Assembly (NCBI RefSeq): GCF_000826545.1
Contig: NZ_CDME01000011.1
Location: 1,893,045-1,957,044, forward strand
Reading direction: 5' to 3'
Origin: Kibdelosporangium sp. MJ126-NF4
GTDB lineage: Bacteria; Actinomycetota; Actinomycetes; Mycobacteriales; Pseudonocardiaceae
DNA length: 64,000 nucleotides
The notes under the pieces are model-generated. The model was given only the letters and a program-made list of their open reading frames with translations. It did no database searches and was not told the DNA's origin. The position numbers and the translations under genes were made by a program. Below are positions 28,500 through 37,733 of this stretch, in pieces; the stretch's first letter is position 1; every line of letters begins with the position of its first letter.

Positions 28500-30784
28500 G
28501 TCGGCCAACGCCAATCGGTGATCTCGGGTGGGTCGATGCCATCCTCGTACGCGGCCCGCAGCAACGAGTCGCGTTCGGCGATCAGGGCTTCGGCGATGGC
28601 CGTGCCGTTCGTTCCCCACGCGCGCCGGACAGCGTCCGCGGCGAGGTCGTAACGGCTCATCCCGTTGCTGACCAACAGGTCGAACGGAGTGGTCGTGGTG
28701 CCTTCCTCGCGGTAGCCGTGCACGTGGAACCGGTCCGGCGCGTGGCGGCCGTGCACGACTTCGTGCATCGCCGACGGGTAGCCGTGGAACGCCACCACCA
28801 CGGGGATCTCGGTTCCGAAACAGCGGGTGAACGCGTCGATGTCCATGCCGTGCGGGTGGCGGTCGGGCGGTGCCAGCGCCAGCAGGTCGACGATGTTGGT
28901 CATCCGGATCCGCAACCGCGGCGCGTGCCGCCGCAGCAATGTCACCGCCGCCAACGTCTCCAGCGTCGGCACGGTTCCCGCCGACGCGAGCACGACCTCC
29001 GGCCGTGTGTCGTCGGCCGCCCACTGCCAGACTCCCGCGCCCGCACGGCAGTGTTCCTCGGCCGCGTCGATGTCGAGCCACTGTGGATAGTCCTGTTTCG
29101 CGGCGACGACGACGTTGATCCGCCCGGTCCCGGCGAGGCAGTGCCGCATGGTGTGCAGCAGCGTGTTGGCGTCCGGCGGCAGGTAGATCCTCGCCACCGA
29201 GGCCTTCTTGGTGAGCATGTTGTTGATGAACCCGGGCCCCTGATGGCTGTAGCCGTTGTGCTCCTGGCGCCAGCCTTCGCTGGTCAGCAGGTAGTTCAGG
29301 CTCGCGACCGGTGCGCGCCACGGCACCTCGGCCGACATCTTGAGGAACTTGGCGTACTGGTTGACCATCGAGTCCACAATGGTGGCGAACGCCTCGTAGC
29401 ACGGGAACAGCCCGTGCCTGCCGGTGAGCAGGTAGCCCTGTAGCAACCCCTGGCACAGGTGTTCCGACAGCACCTCGACGACCCGGCCATCCGGGCCGAC
29501 GTGCTCGGAGTACCCGGGGACCGGCCAGGTGAACTGGCGGTCGGTGACGTCGAGCACGGCGCCGAGCTTGTTGGACTCCAGCTCGTCGGGGCAGACGATC
29601 CGGAAGTCCCTGCGGTCCTCCGTGCTGTCGAACAGCTCCGCGAGCCAACCCGCGAGGGCCTCGTTCGCGCTGGCGTCCTCACCGCCGGGGTGGAGGACGT
29701 CGACGCGGTGCTTGGCGAGCGGCGGCAGCGGCAGGTCACGCCGCAGCGTCCCGCCGTTGGCCTGCGGTACCCGGCCCATGCGCAGCTTGTCCGGTGGTAG
29801 CGCCTGCAGCAGGTCGTCGAAGGGGCGGCCGTGCTCGTCGAACAGCTCGTCGGGCCGGTAGGAACGCAGCCAGGACTCCAGCACCGCGAGCTGGTCCGGG
29901 TCCGAGGCCACCTCGGCGAGCGGGACCTGGTGTGCGTGGAACGTCCCGGCCAGCGGGGTGCCGTGCGCGTCGTGACTCGGCACGCCCCAGCCCTTCGGCG
30001 ACCGCACGATCAGCATCGGCCTCGGCATGGCCAGCGCCTGGTCGAGCGCACGGGCCAGTTCCAGGTCGGGATCAACGGCCAGCCGGACGTCCACAATGGT
30101 CGGTGACCAGCCCGCGCCGAGGAAGTACGAGATCAGCTCCTCGTCGCTCATCGCGCCGTAGACCGTCGGCGAGGAGATCTTGTAGCCGTTGAGGTGCAGG
30201 ATCGGCAGCACCCGGCCGTCGGTGCGCGAGTTGAGGAACTTGGTGGCGTGCCAGGACGCGGCGGTCGCCCCGGTCTCGGCCTCGCCGTCACCGACCAGGC
30301 ACGCCACCAGCAGCCCCGGATCGTCCAGCGCCGCCCCGACGGCTGTGGCCAGCGCGTACCCGAGTTCACCGCCTTCGTGGATCACGCCGGGAACGTGCGG
30401 CGAGAGGTGACTGGGGAAGCCACCTGGCCAGGAGAACCGTGTGACCAGCTCGGTCATCCCGGCCTCGTCGAGCGACAGCGCCGGGTCGCGCAGCGCGTGC
30501 GTGCCTTCCATCCACAGGTTCGCGTGTACGGCCGGAGCACCGTGGCCCGGCCCGGTCACCAGCAGTGTCCGCTGGCCCGTCCTGGCGACGAAGCCGTTCA
30601 GGCCCGCGTAGACGTAGGTGATGCCGGGGCACGTGCCCCAGTGGCCCAGCAGGCGCGGCTTGATGTGCTCTGGCCTGAGCGTTTCCCGCAGCAGGACGTT
30701 GTCACGCAGGTAGATCATGCTCGCGGCGAGGTAGTCGCACGCCTGCCGGTAGCGTCGCGATCCTGTGCTCGTTGCCGTGGTCAT
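28496..30784 (-). CDS. xfp: Phosphoketolase (xylulose-5-P/fructose-6-P)
   Basis: 762 residues from ATG 30784. It is a thiamine-diphosphate enzyme; visible blocks include GHWGTCPGITYVYAGLN, GPGHGAPA, GDGEAETG, HLNGYKISSPT and GYSHQGPGF. It splits xylulose 5-phosphate (or fructose 6-phosphate) with phosphate to acetyl phosphate and a triose (or erythrose) phosphate. It overlaps the DJ-1 gene stop by 4 bases (ATGA) upstream and the acetate kinase start by 4 bases downstream, making the centre of a three-gene operon. Confidence 0.96.
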   Translation of the reverse strand: MTTATSTGSRRYRQACDYLAASMIYLRDNVLLRETLRPEHIKPRLLGHWGTCPGITYVYAGLNGFVARTGQRTLLVTGPGHGAPAVHANLWMEGTHALRDPALSLDEAGMTELVTRFSWPGGFPSHLSPHVPGVIHEGGELGYALATAVGAALDDPGLLVACLVGDGEAETGATAASWHATKFLNSRTDGRVLPILHLNGYKISSPTVYGAMSDEELISYFLGAGWSPTIVDVRLAVDPDLELARALDQALAMPRPMLIVRSPKGWGVPSHDAHGTPLAGTFHAHQVPLAEVASDPDQLAVLESWLRSYRPDELFDEHGRPFDDLLQALPPDKLRMGRVPQANGGTLRRDLPLPPLAKHRVDVLHPGGEDASANEALAGWLAELFDSTEDRRDFRIVCPDELESNKLGAVLDVTDRQFTWPVPGYSEHVGPDGRVVEVLSEHLCQGLLQGYLLTGRHGLFPCYEAFATIVDSMVNQYAKFLKMSAEVPWRAPVASLNYLLTSEGWRQEHNGYSHQGPGFINNMLTKKASVARIYLPPDANTLLHTMRHCLAGTGRINVVVAAKQDYPQWLDIDAAEEHCRAGAGVWQWAADDTRPEVVLASAGTVPTLETLAAVTLLRRHAPRLRIRMTNIVDLLALAPPDRHPHGMDIDAFTRCFGTEIPVVVAFHGYPSAMHEVVHGRHAPDRFHVHGYREEGTTTTPFDLLVSNGMSRYDLAADAVRRAWGTNGTAIAEALIAERDSLLRAAYEDGIDPPEITDWRWPT

Positions 30785-31344
30785 GTCGTGGCGTGCAACC
30801 GTCCCTGCGCGAACTGGGTCACGAGCTCGCGGCAGAACACGGGCAGGTCGTCCGGCCAGCGGCTCGACGTGAGGTTGCCGTCGACGACCACCTCCCTGTC
30901 CACCACCTGGCCGCCCGCGTTGCGGATGTCGGTGCGGATGCTGGGCCACGAGGTGAGCACGCGACCGCGGATCACGTCGGCCTCCACCAGCGTCCACGCA
31001 CCGTGACAGATCACGCCGACGGGCTTTCCCGACTCCACGAAAGACCTGACGAAAGCCACAGCGGACGCGTCCATGCGCAGTTTGTCCGGGTTCGTGGTGC
31101 CGCCGGGCAGGACGAGGCCGTCGTAGTCGTCGACGGACGCCTCGGCGACCTGCTTGTCCACCGGGAACGTGTCGGCCTTGTCCACATCGTGGTTCATCGC
31201 CTGGACCGGGCCATCGCCGATGGACAGCAGTTCCGTGGTCGCGCCCTCCGCACGGACGGCCTTGACCGGTTCGACGAGTTCGGCCTGTTCGACGCCGTCC
31301 GCCGCGAGTACGGCGATCCGGCGTCCAGTCAGTGTGTTGGTCAT
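30781..31344 (-). CDS. DJ-1/PfpI-family protein
   Basis: 187 residues from ATG 31344 (GTG 31350 is an alternative). The fold signature includes the acidic residue in ADGVEQAELVEP and the nucleophile Cys in VGVICHGAWTLVEA, typical of PfpI-type intracellular amidase/deglycase proteins. Such proteins repair glyoxal-type damage or act as stress chaperones. It is the first gene of the operon with phosphoketolase and acetate kinase, coupled by ATGA. A link between sugar flux and carbonyl stress is plausible inference. Confidence 0.9.
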   Translation of the reverse strand: MTNTLTGRRIAVLAADGVEQAELVEPVKAVRAEGATTELLSIGDGPVQAMNHDVDKADTFPVDKQVAEASVDDYDGLVLPGGTTNPDKLRMDASAVAFVRSFVESGKPVGVICHGAWTLVEADVIRGRVLTSWPSIRTDIRNAGGQVVDREVVVDGNLTSSRWPDDLPVFCRELVTQFAQGRLHATT

Positions 31345-31481
31345 GTCCACGGACTACCCGCGTATCCCCGGCATAACACCGGCACGAGGTTTGAGGGCAC
31401 CTGGAACCGTCCACCCTGCAGCTGTGATCAATGAGCTCAGGGACGACACCAACCGCTACACGTTGGGGTGAAGCAGGACCG

Positions 31482-31970
31482 ATGACTGAGCACAGCCCAC
31501 GGGCGCAGGCACGTCACATGGTCGGTGTGATGCGATCAGGCGATGACGAGACTCTCGTACTGGAGATGGCGAGACTCACCGCCGACCGGGCGAACGGCGG
31601 CAACGACTCGCGCCGGATCGTGTCCGAGCTGATCTCGGCACTGGCCACGATGATGCTCACCGCGTCGGGGACGTCCGAAGAGGACAACGTGTACGGCCTG
31701 GAACTGATGGACGACGACGACGCGCAGATGGACATCGACCAGACCAGCCCGCCGGTGCGCGCCGCCGTCCGAGCACTGCTCGCCCAGCTCAACCGACACA
31801 CCGACGAGGCGTCCTTCCAGGTGGAACTCGCGCTGCGGGAAGACGGTTTCAAGCCGACCGTCGAGGTGCTCGCGCACGTTCTGCTGTGGACGATCGGGAT
31901 GATCGACTGGTGCGACGAGCACGCCGTCCCGAGGCCGCCGTGGCTCGGCGACCTCGCGGATGCGTCCTGA
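31482..31970 (+). CDS. Acidic protein of unknown function
   Basis: 162 residues from ATG 31482, preceded by GCAGGA. I do not recognise the family. The chain is helical in pattern (MVGVMRSGDDETLVLEMARLTADRA, then LISALATMMLTA), with a very acidic stretch (ELMDDDDAQMDID) and a Trp-rich C-terminal part (HVLLWTIGMIDW, then PPWLGD). No signal peptide or membrane segment is seen. It is divergent from the DJ-1 operon and nearly touches the convergent STAS gene (6 bases), so it may be part of the local regulatory set. Confidence 0.75.
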   Translation: MTEHSPRAQARHMVGVMRSGDDETLVLEMARLTADRANGGNDSRRIVSELISALATMMLTASGTSEEDNVYGLELMDDDDAQMDIDQTSPPVRAAVRALLAQLNRHTDEASFQVELALREDGFKPTVEVLAHVLLWTIGMIDWCDEHAVPRPPWLGDLADAS

Positions 31971-31976
31971 GGATGG

Positions 31977-32348
31977 TCAGACGGCGATCGCGTCCATCGC
32001 GGCCGGAACGGTGTCGAAGATCGGCAGGATGGTCAGCAGGCCGGTGATCTCGAGCGGCCTGGTCACGGTCTGCCGACCGGCTACCACCGCCCACTTGAGA
32101 TTGTTCTCGGCCATCTGCTCGCGCAGGTCGACCAGCACGGCCAGGCCCGCCGAGCTGAGGAAGTCGACGCCGTCCATGTCCACAACGAACTTGTGCCGTC
32201 GTGCCACCTGTTCCCGCACCGCCTGCTGGAACACCGGCGCCGTCGCCAGGTCCACGTCACCCAGCACCCGGAGAAGGGGAACGCCGCGAGGGTGCGGCTG
32301 GACATCGACAGTGAGCAGCATGCCGGAATCTGCGTGTGGAGTGCTCAC
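31977..32348 (-). CDS. STAS-domain anti-sigma factor antagonist (second)
   Basis: 123 residues from GTG 32348, with AAGGA upstream. The STAS fold is shown by LRVLGDVDLATAPVFQ and VVDMDGVDFLSSAGLAVLVDL, with the candidate phosphoserine in the LSSAGLAVL motif. It would antagonise an RsbW-type kinase. No kinase gene is adjacent; the nearest is the degenerate RsbW-like gene at 22869. Its start faces the GAF-ANTAR gene stop across about 180 bases. Confidence 0.88.
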   Translation of the reverse strand: MSTPHADSGMLLTVDVQPHPRGVPLLRVLGDVDLATAPVFQQAVREQVARRHKFVVDMDGVDFLSSAGLAVLVDLREQMAENNLKWAVVAGRQTVTRPLEITGLLTILPIFDTVPAAMDAIAV

Positions 32349-32528
32349 GGAAATCCTTCCGGTTGTTCAACACGTCTGCGCGGCTGTGTGTTCAACCGTG
32401 GTGATCCTTCAACCGTACGGAGCTTGTGACCAGGGCACAACTGGACGGAAAGAAGTGGTTAGAAGTCGACTGAAGCGGGTAACCATACCGCCGCTCTCCG
32501 GGTGTTTGCCCTGCTCACGGCCGTATTC

Positions 32529-33275
32529 TCACTGTACTCGCAATGACGACAGCAATTCACGCGCGACGACCACCAGTTTGGTGTTCGTGTGCTGTGACTG
32601 GTCGACCAGCCGGGCGAACGCGTCGTCGGAGCTGACGCCGTGCACAGCCATCAGGACCCCTTTGGCCTGCTCGATCTCGGCACGGGACGCCATCGCTGTG
32701 CGCATGTTCTCGGCCAGGTCACGCATCTTGGCGTAGCGCTGGGCATTGCTGATGGTGAGCGCCGCGGTCGTGGTGACGAGCTTGAGCAGCGCCTCGTCCA
32801 ACCGGTCGAACGCGTCCTGGCGGAAGCCGTAGACGTTCAGTGCGCCGATCAGGCCGGTGCCTTTCGGCCCGGGCAGCGACAGCGGCGTGGACAGGTACGC
32901 GAGGACACCGAACCGGACGGCGTCCGCGGCGAACCGCGGCCACCGTTCGAACGCCTCAGCTCCGGCCACCAACACGGGTTCCCGTACCCGCGCGGCCTCC
33001 AGGCAGGGGCCGTCGCCCGCCGCGTACTGGTTGTCGTCCACAGTGATCGCCCAGTCGTGGGACGACGCCGCGGTGTAGGGCTTCGTACCCGACAGGACAG
33101 TCACGCTCACCGCATCCGCCCCACCGACCACCTTCAACGCGGCCTCCACGAGCCGCTGCAGTGCCACGTCCAGTGGTTCCTCGGCCGTCAGCGCGGCCCA
33201 CAGCAGCTCCAGGTCCTCCAACGCGTCGGTGGCCTCGTCGACTCTGCTGGCCTCAGGCAGTTCTCTCCCGCTCAC
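32529..33275 (-). CDS. GAF-ANTAR RNA-binding antiterminator-type regulator
   Basis: 248 residues from GTG 33275. A GAF sensor domain (about 25-175) precedes an ANTAR domain (about 185-245, with SRAEIEQAKGVLMAVHGVSSDDAFARL). ANTAR proteins bind paired hairpins in nascent RNA and prevent termination. The signal sensed by the GAF domain is not evident. It belongs to a stretch rich in signalling proteins (STAS at 31977). The start lies 7 bases from the DUF2306 gene stop on the same strand, so the two may be co-transcribed. Confidence 0.9.
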   Translation of the reverse strand: MSGRELPEASRVDEATDALEDLELLWAALTAEEPLDVALQRLVEAALKVVGGADAVSVTVLSGTKPYTAASSHDWAITVDDNQYAAGDGPCLEAARVREPVLVAGAEAFERWPRFAADAVRFGVLAYLSTPLSLPGPKGTGLIGALNVYGFRQDAFDRLDEALLKLVTTTAALTISNAQRYAKMRDLAENMRTAMASRAEIEQAKGVLMAVHGVSSDDAFARLVDQSQHTNTKLVVVARELLSSLRVQ

Positions 33276-33282
33276 GGCACAT

Positions 33283-33999
33283 TTATACCCGCGCCTTGGC
33301 CCTGCGTCGTGCCACCTCGTCGCGCTGCAGCCACCACTCGGCGATCAGCAGCGGAATCACCCAGCCCAGCCAGGTCGTCGCCCCGGCGAGCGTGTACGAG
33401 AACAGCTTCTCGTCACCGCGGAACGTCGTGTCGAACTGCGGCGCCAGCCACAGCGCGAACACCACCGCCCACAGGCGGTTGGTGATGATCGACATGGTCA
33501 GCGCGAAGCTGCGGATCATCCACTTGCGGTGGTCGACGAACAACCGCCGCCGCGCTGCGCGGTAACCGTTGTACGTGAAGATCAGCCACAGGGGCGCCAT
33601 CACCACACCGCTGGCCATGGCGGCCGGGCCGAATGGCGTGATGGCCCCGATCACGAGCGCGGTCAGCCCGGCGGGCAGCACGCCACCGAACACGTAGACC
33701 CGGCCCGCCAGCCGGTGGATGTGCCGGTAGCGGGCGCGAAACCACGGCCACACCTGCAGCACACACGTCAGCATGGCGATCGACGCGAAGCTCACGTGCG
33801 CCACCAGCAGCGGATAGTGCCAGGTGAACTCCGGCTGCTGGACAAGGGACTGGCCGCGGTCGAAGGTCAGGTACCTCGGCAGTGAGAACGCGATGAACAC
33901 CACCGCGATGAAGCCCAGCGGCACGATCCACGGTTTTCGCCACCACCCGCGGCTGGGTGCGGGGCTGGGGCTGATGGTCTCGTCGAGCACGTTTGTCAT
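33283..33999 (-). CDS. DUF2306 integral membrane protein
   Basis: 238 residues from ATG 33999, preceded by GGGAGGAAA. About seven hydrophobic segments are visible, and the core HRLAGRVYVFGG followed by HRKWMIRSFALT is characteristic of DUF2306 proteins, whose His residues suggest a cytochrome b561-like role. Function is not established. It lies upstream of the GAF-ANTAR gene with a 7-base gap. Confidence 0.85.
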   Translation of the reverse strand: MTNVLDETISPSPAPSRGWWRKPWIVPLGFIAVVFIAFSLPRYLTFDRGQSLVQQPEFTWHYPLLVAHVSFASIAMLTCVLQVWPWFRARYRHIHRLAGRVYVFGGVLPAGLTALVIGAITPFGPAAMASGVVMAPLWLIFTYNGYRAARRRLFVDHRKWMIRSFALTMSIITNRLWAVVFALWLAPQFDTTFRGDEKLFSYTLAGATTWLGWVIPLLIAEWWLQRDEVARRRAKARV

Positions 34000-34036
34000 G
34001 GCATTTCCTCCCGGCCATGACCGTGCCCGTGCCCAC

Positions 34037-37000
34037 TTACCGTCCGCCCACCAAACGCTGACGGTCCCGCTGACGCCGTGCCCCGATCATGTCGAGCGCC
34101 TCGGCCTGCGACATCCGCGCGCCGCGGCCGAACGCGTCATCGAACGACTCACCGCCGATCGCCGCGCGGACATCGGCGATCAGCGCGGCGATCTCCGGGT
34201 CACCGGCGAACGGCATGCCCTTGATCGCGGCACCCGCGCCGAGCAGCAGCGCGGCCAGCCAGCCGTCCCCGTCACGCGACGCCATCCCGGCGAGCCCGGC
34301 GGCGGCCCTGGCCACGACCGGCAGCGACCGGCTGGCGATGGCGGCCCTGATGGCCTCGTCGTACCGCTGACGGGCGGCGTCGATGTCGCCTTCCAGCTCG
34401 GTCAGCCTGGCGAGCGCGATCAGCACCCGCGCGCGGTACTCGTGCAGGCCGAACGGGCCGGTGGTGCATTTGCTCAGCGCGAGTTCCTGCAGGCGGCGCG
34501 CGGCGGCGAGATCGCCGTCGAACCTGGCGATCTCGCCGAGCCCGCAGTACGCCAACGCCAGGTTCTCGACCGTGCCGTTGCGTCGGGCGAGCGTCAGCGC
34601 CTGCTCGTAGTCGGCTCGTGCCAGGTCCAGTTCGCCGCCGCGGGCCAGGTTTTCCGCGCGACTGCACAACAACGACACCGTGTCGTCGATCGACCCGAGT
34701 TGCCCGACCAGGTCCATGGCCTCGGTGATCGCGGCCACGAACGTCTGCCGGTCACCCCGGTTGTCGGCGATGGTGGCGAGGGCGTCCAGCGCCAGCACCA
34801 TGCCGAACCGGTCACCGGTCTGCCGGAAGTCGGCCAGTGCCCGCCGCATCTTCGCTTCGCCCTCGTCGATCTCGCCGTCGAAGAAGTTCAGCATCGCGGT
34901 GCCGAGCGTGGTGAACGCCTCGGCCCAGAGGTCGTCGTCCAGCAGCGGCCGCACCGGCTCGCCCTTCGGCGGCCCGGTCGCGGCCGCCCACAGGAAGGCG
35001 CTGTGCGGCCTGCGGATCGCGCCACGCGGCGTCGTCATGAACTCCTCAGCGTGCTTGAGGTGGTCCTGCCATTGCGCCGCGTCCAACCGGCCCCACGCCG
35101 CCTGCAGCACGCACAGCACGTACTCCTCGTCGAGGTCCGAGGGCGGATGCGTGCCGATCCGGGCGAGCAGGTCTGTGGCCAGCGGCGCGACGTGGCTGCG
35201 CAGTCCACGCAGGTACCAGTACAGCGAGAAGGCACCGATCATGCGCAACGCCAACGTGGTGTCGTTGGCCACGGCCCACCGCAGGGCGGCGTGGACGTTG
35301 CCGCGGTCGGCGTCCAGCCGGTCGAGCCACTCCAACTGCTCGCCGCCGCGCAGGTGCGGGCTCGCCTGCTCGGCCAGCGCGTGGAAGTACCGGGCGTGCG
35401 CCGCGTCTAGGTCGTGTCTCGAAGTCCCCGTTCGATGAGAGTCTGCCCCGGCCGGAGGCCGGAGTCGGGCCTCAGTGGGGCGGTTCCTGGCGCCGCCGCG
35501 GGGACGGCGCGAATACTGGTTGTCTTTGGCTGTTCCCGCGGTGGCGTCAGGGACCGCATCCGGCCCGGCTATCGCGGACGGGGGCTTTGAGGCACGGCCT
35601 GGCGGCTCGGTGAGGTGCTCGGCGCAGAACGCGCGGATGGTGTCCAGCATCCGGTAGCGGCCGCCGGTGTTCTCCACCAACGACTTGTCCACCAGACCGG
35701 CCACCAGGTCCGCGGTGTCCGGGACGGCACAGACCTGTTCGGCGGCCGCCAGGGTCGCGCCGCCGGTGAACACCGTGAGCCTGGCGGCCAGCAGCCGCTC
35801 GGCCGGGGCCAACAGGTCCCAGCTCCACTCCACCGCGGCGCGGAGCGTGCGGTGCCTCGGGGCCGCGGTGCGCTCACCGCGTGACAGCAGGGCGAACCGG
35901 TCGTCGAGGCGGGCCGCGATCTCGGTGATCTCCAACGCCCGCAGCCGGGCCGCGGCCAGTTCGATCGCCAGCGGGATGCCGTCCAGTGCGGCGCAGATCC
36001 GCCGGACCGCGTCGGAGTTCCGTTCGGTGACCCGGAAGCCGGGGGAGACGGCCGCCGCGCGGTCGGCGAACAGCTGCATGGCCGCGGCGTCGGGCAGCGA
36101 CGGCAACGGGCACAGGTGCTCGCCGGTGATGGCGAGCGCTTCCCTGCTGGTGGCCAGGATGCGCACGCCGGGGCAGGCGGCGAGCAGCCGGTGGGCGAGT
36201 GTGGCGGCGTCGGCGATCAGGTGCTCACAGTTGTCCATCACCAGCAGGACGCTGCGGTCGGCGAGCGCGGCGATCACCCGGTTCACCGGGTCATGGCCCG
36301 CGGCCCTCAGCAGGCCCGCGTCCCGGACACCCAGCGCGGCCAGCACCGTCTGCGGGATGTCCGCGCCGTGCGTCAGCGCCGCCAGGTCGAGGAAACACGT
36401 CTCGACGGCCTGCTGAGCTGGCAGGACCCGACTGGCTTCGACGGCCAGCCGGGTCTTGCCCGCGCCGCCGGGGCCGGTGATCGTGACCAGCCTGGTGGCG
36501 CGGAGCAGCTCGGCGATCCGCTCCAGTTCCGGTGCGCGGCCGACGAAACTGGTCAGCTGGGCGGGGATATTCGAGCTAGTCCGCGGTTCGCCTCCCCGGT
36601 GCCCACCTCTCAGCACAGTCATGTGGATGTCGGCCAGTTCGGCGGACGGGTCCGCGCCGAGCTCGTCGGCCAGTGTGCGCCGGGCGTTGTCGAACTCGGC
36701 GAGCGCCTCGGCTGGTCGGCCCGCTGCCCGCAACGCCAGCATGAGCTGGCCGCGTGGGCGTTCGCGCAGCGGGTGCTCGCCGATGTGGGCCCGCAGTTCC
36801 GGGATCACCGCGGTGTGCCTGCCCAGCGCGAGCTGGGCGTCGAAGAGGTCCTCGGTCGCCGCGTGCCTCAGCTCGTCCAACCGGGCTGAGGCCGCGTCAC
36901 CCACCGCGGCCGCCGGGCCTCGCCACAGGGCCAGCGCCTGGCCGAGCGCGCTCGCGGCGGCAGCCGGGTCACCCTCGGCCAACGCCCGTGCGCCCGCACT

Positions 37001-37312
37001 GGCCAGCCGCTCGAAACGGTGCACGTCAACGGAATCCGGGTCGACCGCGATCCGGTACCCGGCGGGGTGGAGCTCGACCAGCCCGTCCGGCAACGTCCTG
37101 CGCAACCGGGAGACCTGGGACTGCAACGCGGCCGTCGCGCCACTCGGCGGCTGGTCGCCGTACAGGCCGTCCAGCAACCGCTCGACGGGCACCACCCGCC
37201 CGGCGTCAAGCAGCAGCAGCGCCAGCAGCGCACGCTGCCTCGGCCCGCCGACCGCCAGGGATTCCCCTTGTGCCGAAAGGATCTCGACACCGCCCAAGAT
37301 GCCGAACCGCAC
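34037..37312 (-). CDS. AfsR/BTAD-type transcriptional regulator with in-frame MITE insertion
   Basis: 1091 residues. It has an OmpR-like winged helix (about 1-90), a BTAD domain (about 95-240), an NB-ARC ATPase (about 250-520, Walker A TGPGGAGKTRLA, then LLVMDNCEHL) and TPR-like repeats to the end. Such proteins activate secondary-metabolite or stress genes. At residues 571-634 the element at 35410-35599 adds 64 codons in frame in the linker before the TPR part. Removing it with one dinucleotide rejoins CAEHLTEP to L-D-A-A-H-A-R-Y-F, matching the family. The GTG start overlaps the HxlR gene's TAG by 1 base (TAGTG), so they are coupled. Confidence 0.92.
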   Translation of the reverse strand: MRFGILGGVEILSAQGESLAVGGPRQRALLALLLLDAGRVVPVERLLDGLYGDQPPSGATAALQSQVSRLRRTLPDGLVELHPAGYRIAVDPDSVDVHRFERLASAGARALAEGDPAAAASALGQALALWRGPAAAVGDAASARLDELRHAATEDLFDAQLALGRHTAVIPELRAHIGEHPLRERPRGQLMLALRAAGRPAEALAEFDNARRTLADELGADPSAELADIHMTVLRGGHRGGEPRTSSNIPAQLTSFVGRAPELERIAELLRATRLVTITGPGGAGKTRLAVEASRVLPAQQAVETCFLDLAALTHGADIPQTVLAALGVRDAGLLRAAGHDPVNRVIAALADRSVLLVMDNCEHLIADAATLAHRLLAACPGVRILATSREALAITGEHLCPLPSLPDAAAMQLFADRAAAVSPGFRVTERNSDAVRRICAALDGIPLAIELAAARLRALEITEIAARLDDRFALLSRGERTAAPRHRTLRAAVEWSWDLLAPAERLLAARLTVFTGGATLAAAEQVCAVPDTADLVAGLVDKSLVENTGGRYRMLDTIRAFCAEHLTEPPGRASKPPSAIAGPDAVPDATAGTAKDNQYSRRPRGGARNRPTEARLRPPAGADSHRTGTSRHDLDAAHARYFHALAEQASPHLRGGEQLEWLDRLDADRGNVHAALRWAVANDTTLALRMIGAFSLYWYLRGLRSHVAPLATDLLARIGTHPPSDLDEEYVLCVLQAAWGRLDAAQWQDHLKHAEEFMTTPRGAIRRPHSAFLWAAATGPPKGEPVRPLLDDDLWAEAFTTLGTAMLNFFDGEIDEGEAKMRRALADFRQTGDRFGMVLALDALATIADNRGDRQTFVAAITEAMDLVGQLGSIDDTVSLLCSRAENLARGGELDLARADYEQALTLARRNGTVENLALAYCGLGEIARFDGDLAAARRLQELALSKCTTGPFGLHEYRARVLIALARLTELEGDIDAARQRYDEAIRAAIASRSLPVVARAAAGLAGMASRDGDGWLAALLLGAGAAIKGMPFAGDPEIAALIADVRAAIGGESFDDAFGRGARMSQAEALDMIGARRQRDRQRLVGGR
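35410..35599 (-). mobile_element. MITE-like palindromic element, copy 2 (190 bp)
   Basis: The same ends as copy 1 (GGTCGTGTCTCGAAG and, on the right, CTTTGAGGCACGGCC). It is flanked by TA on the left (35408-35409) and TG on the right (35600-35601), read as a decayed TA duplication. It is 27 bp longer than copy 1 because of one internal indel near 35441-35475. Element plus dinucleotide is 192 bp, or 64 codons. Its host frame reads the element in a different phase from copy 1, so at least two phases are stop-free. Stem bases 35500-35502 (GGG) and 35535-35537 (CCC) replace CGC and GCG of copy 1. Confidence 0.85.
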
Positions 37313-37653
37313 TAGTCGCCCCGATCCAGCGCCTCGATGGTGGTCATGTGCCGCTCACCCCACGCGCCGAGCGGCGTCATGGCCGCGATCAGCGAGTCGC
37401 CGAGTTCGGTCAGCGTGTACTCGACCTTGGGCGGAACCTGGTGGTACAGCTCGCGATGGACGAGCTCGCACACCTGCAGTTCCTTCAGCTGCAGGATGAG
37501 CACGCGCTCGGAGATACCGGCGACCCGGCGGCGCAGCTCACCGAACCGCAGCGGACCGTCGGTCAGCTCCCACAGGATCAGCGCCTTCCACTTGCCGCCC
37601 ATGACGTCCAGCGCGGCATCGAGACCGCACGTGTACGCACGCCTCTTCAGCAC
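37312..37653 (-). CDS. HxlR-family winged-helix regulator
   Basis: 113 residues from GTG 37653, just after a run of G; the longer open frame upstream is rejected because it would run through the operator. The HxlR signature is clear: CGLDAALDVMGGKWKALILWELTDGPLRFGELRRRV, then ISERVLILQLKELQ and YTLTELGDSL. HxlR proteins often sense electrophiles or quinones and control a divergent oxidoreductase, which is the layout here. The single Cys near the N-terminus (RAYTCGLD) is the usual redox or electrophile sensor. Confidence 0.93.
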   Translation of the reverse strand: MLKRRAYTCGLDAALDVMGGKWKALILWELTDGPLRFGELRRRVAGISERVLILQLKELQVCELVHRELYHQVPPKVEYTLTELGDSLIAAMTPLGAWGERHMTTIEALDRGD

Positions 37654-37661
37654 CTGCCCCC

Positions 37662-37699
37662 CTACAAAAATGTCAGTACCCGACAAAATTGTAGGTACT
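37662..37699. promoter_or_regulatory. Inverted-repeat operator between HxlR and oxidoreductase genes
   Basis: CTACAAAAATGTC (37662-37674) and GACAAAATTGTAG (37682-37694) form an inverted repeat (10 of 13). AGTACC/GGTACT (37675-37680 and 37694-37699) forms a second, overlapping one. The AT-rich palindrome in an 80-base divergent gap is the expected HxlR binding site. Confidence 0.7.
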
Positions 37700-37733
37700 T
37701 GAACGAATGTCTGTAAAGCCAGAGGGTTGACGC

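Noticed and set aside
28500..29648. Extension of acetate kinase frame upstream through the phosphoketolase gene
   Set aside because: It is a shadow frame of the phosphoketolase; the ATGA overlap defines the true start.
35475..35657. 60-aa plus-strand frame inside the second MITE
   Set aside because: It reads across the element end into the host gene's antisense strand; no ribosome-binding site, and the element has no transposase-like motif.
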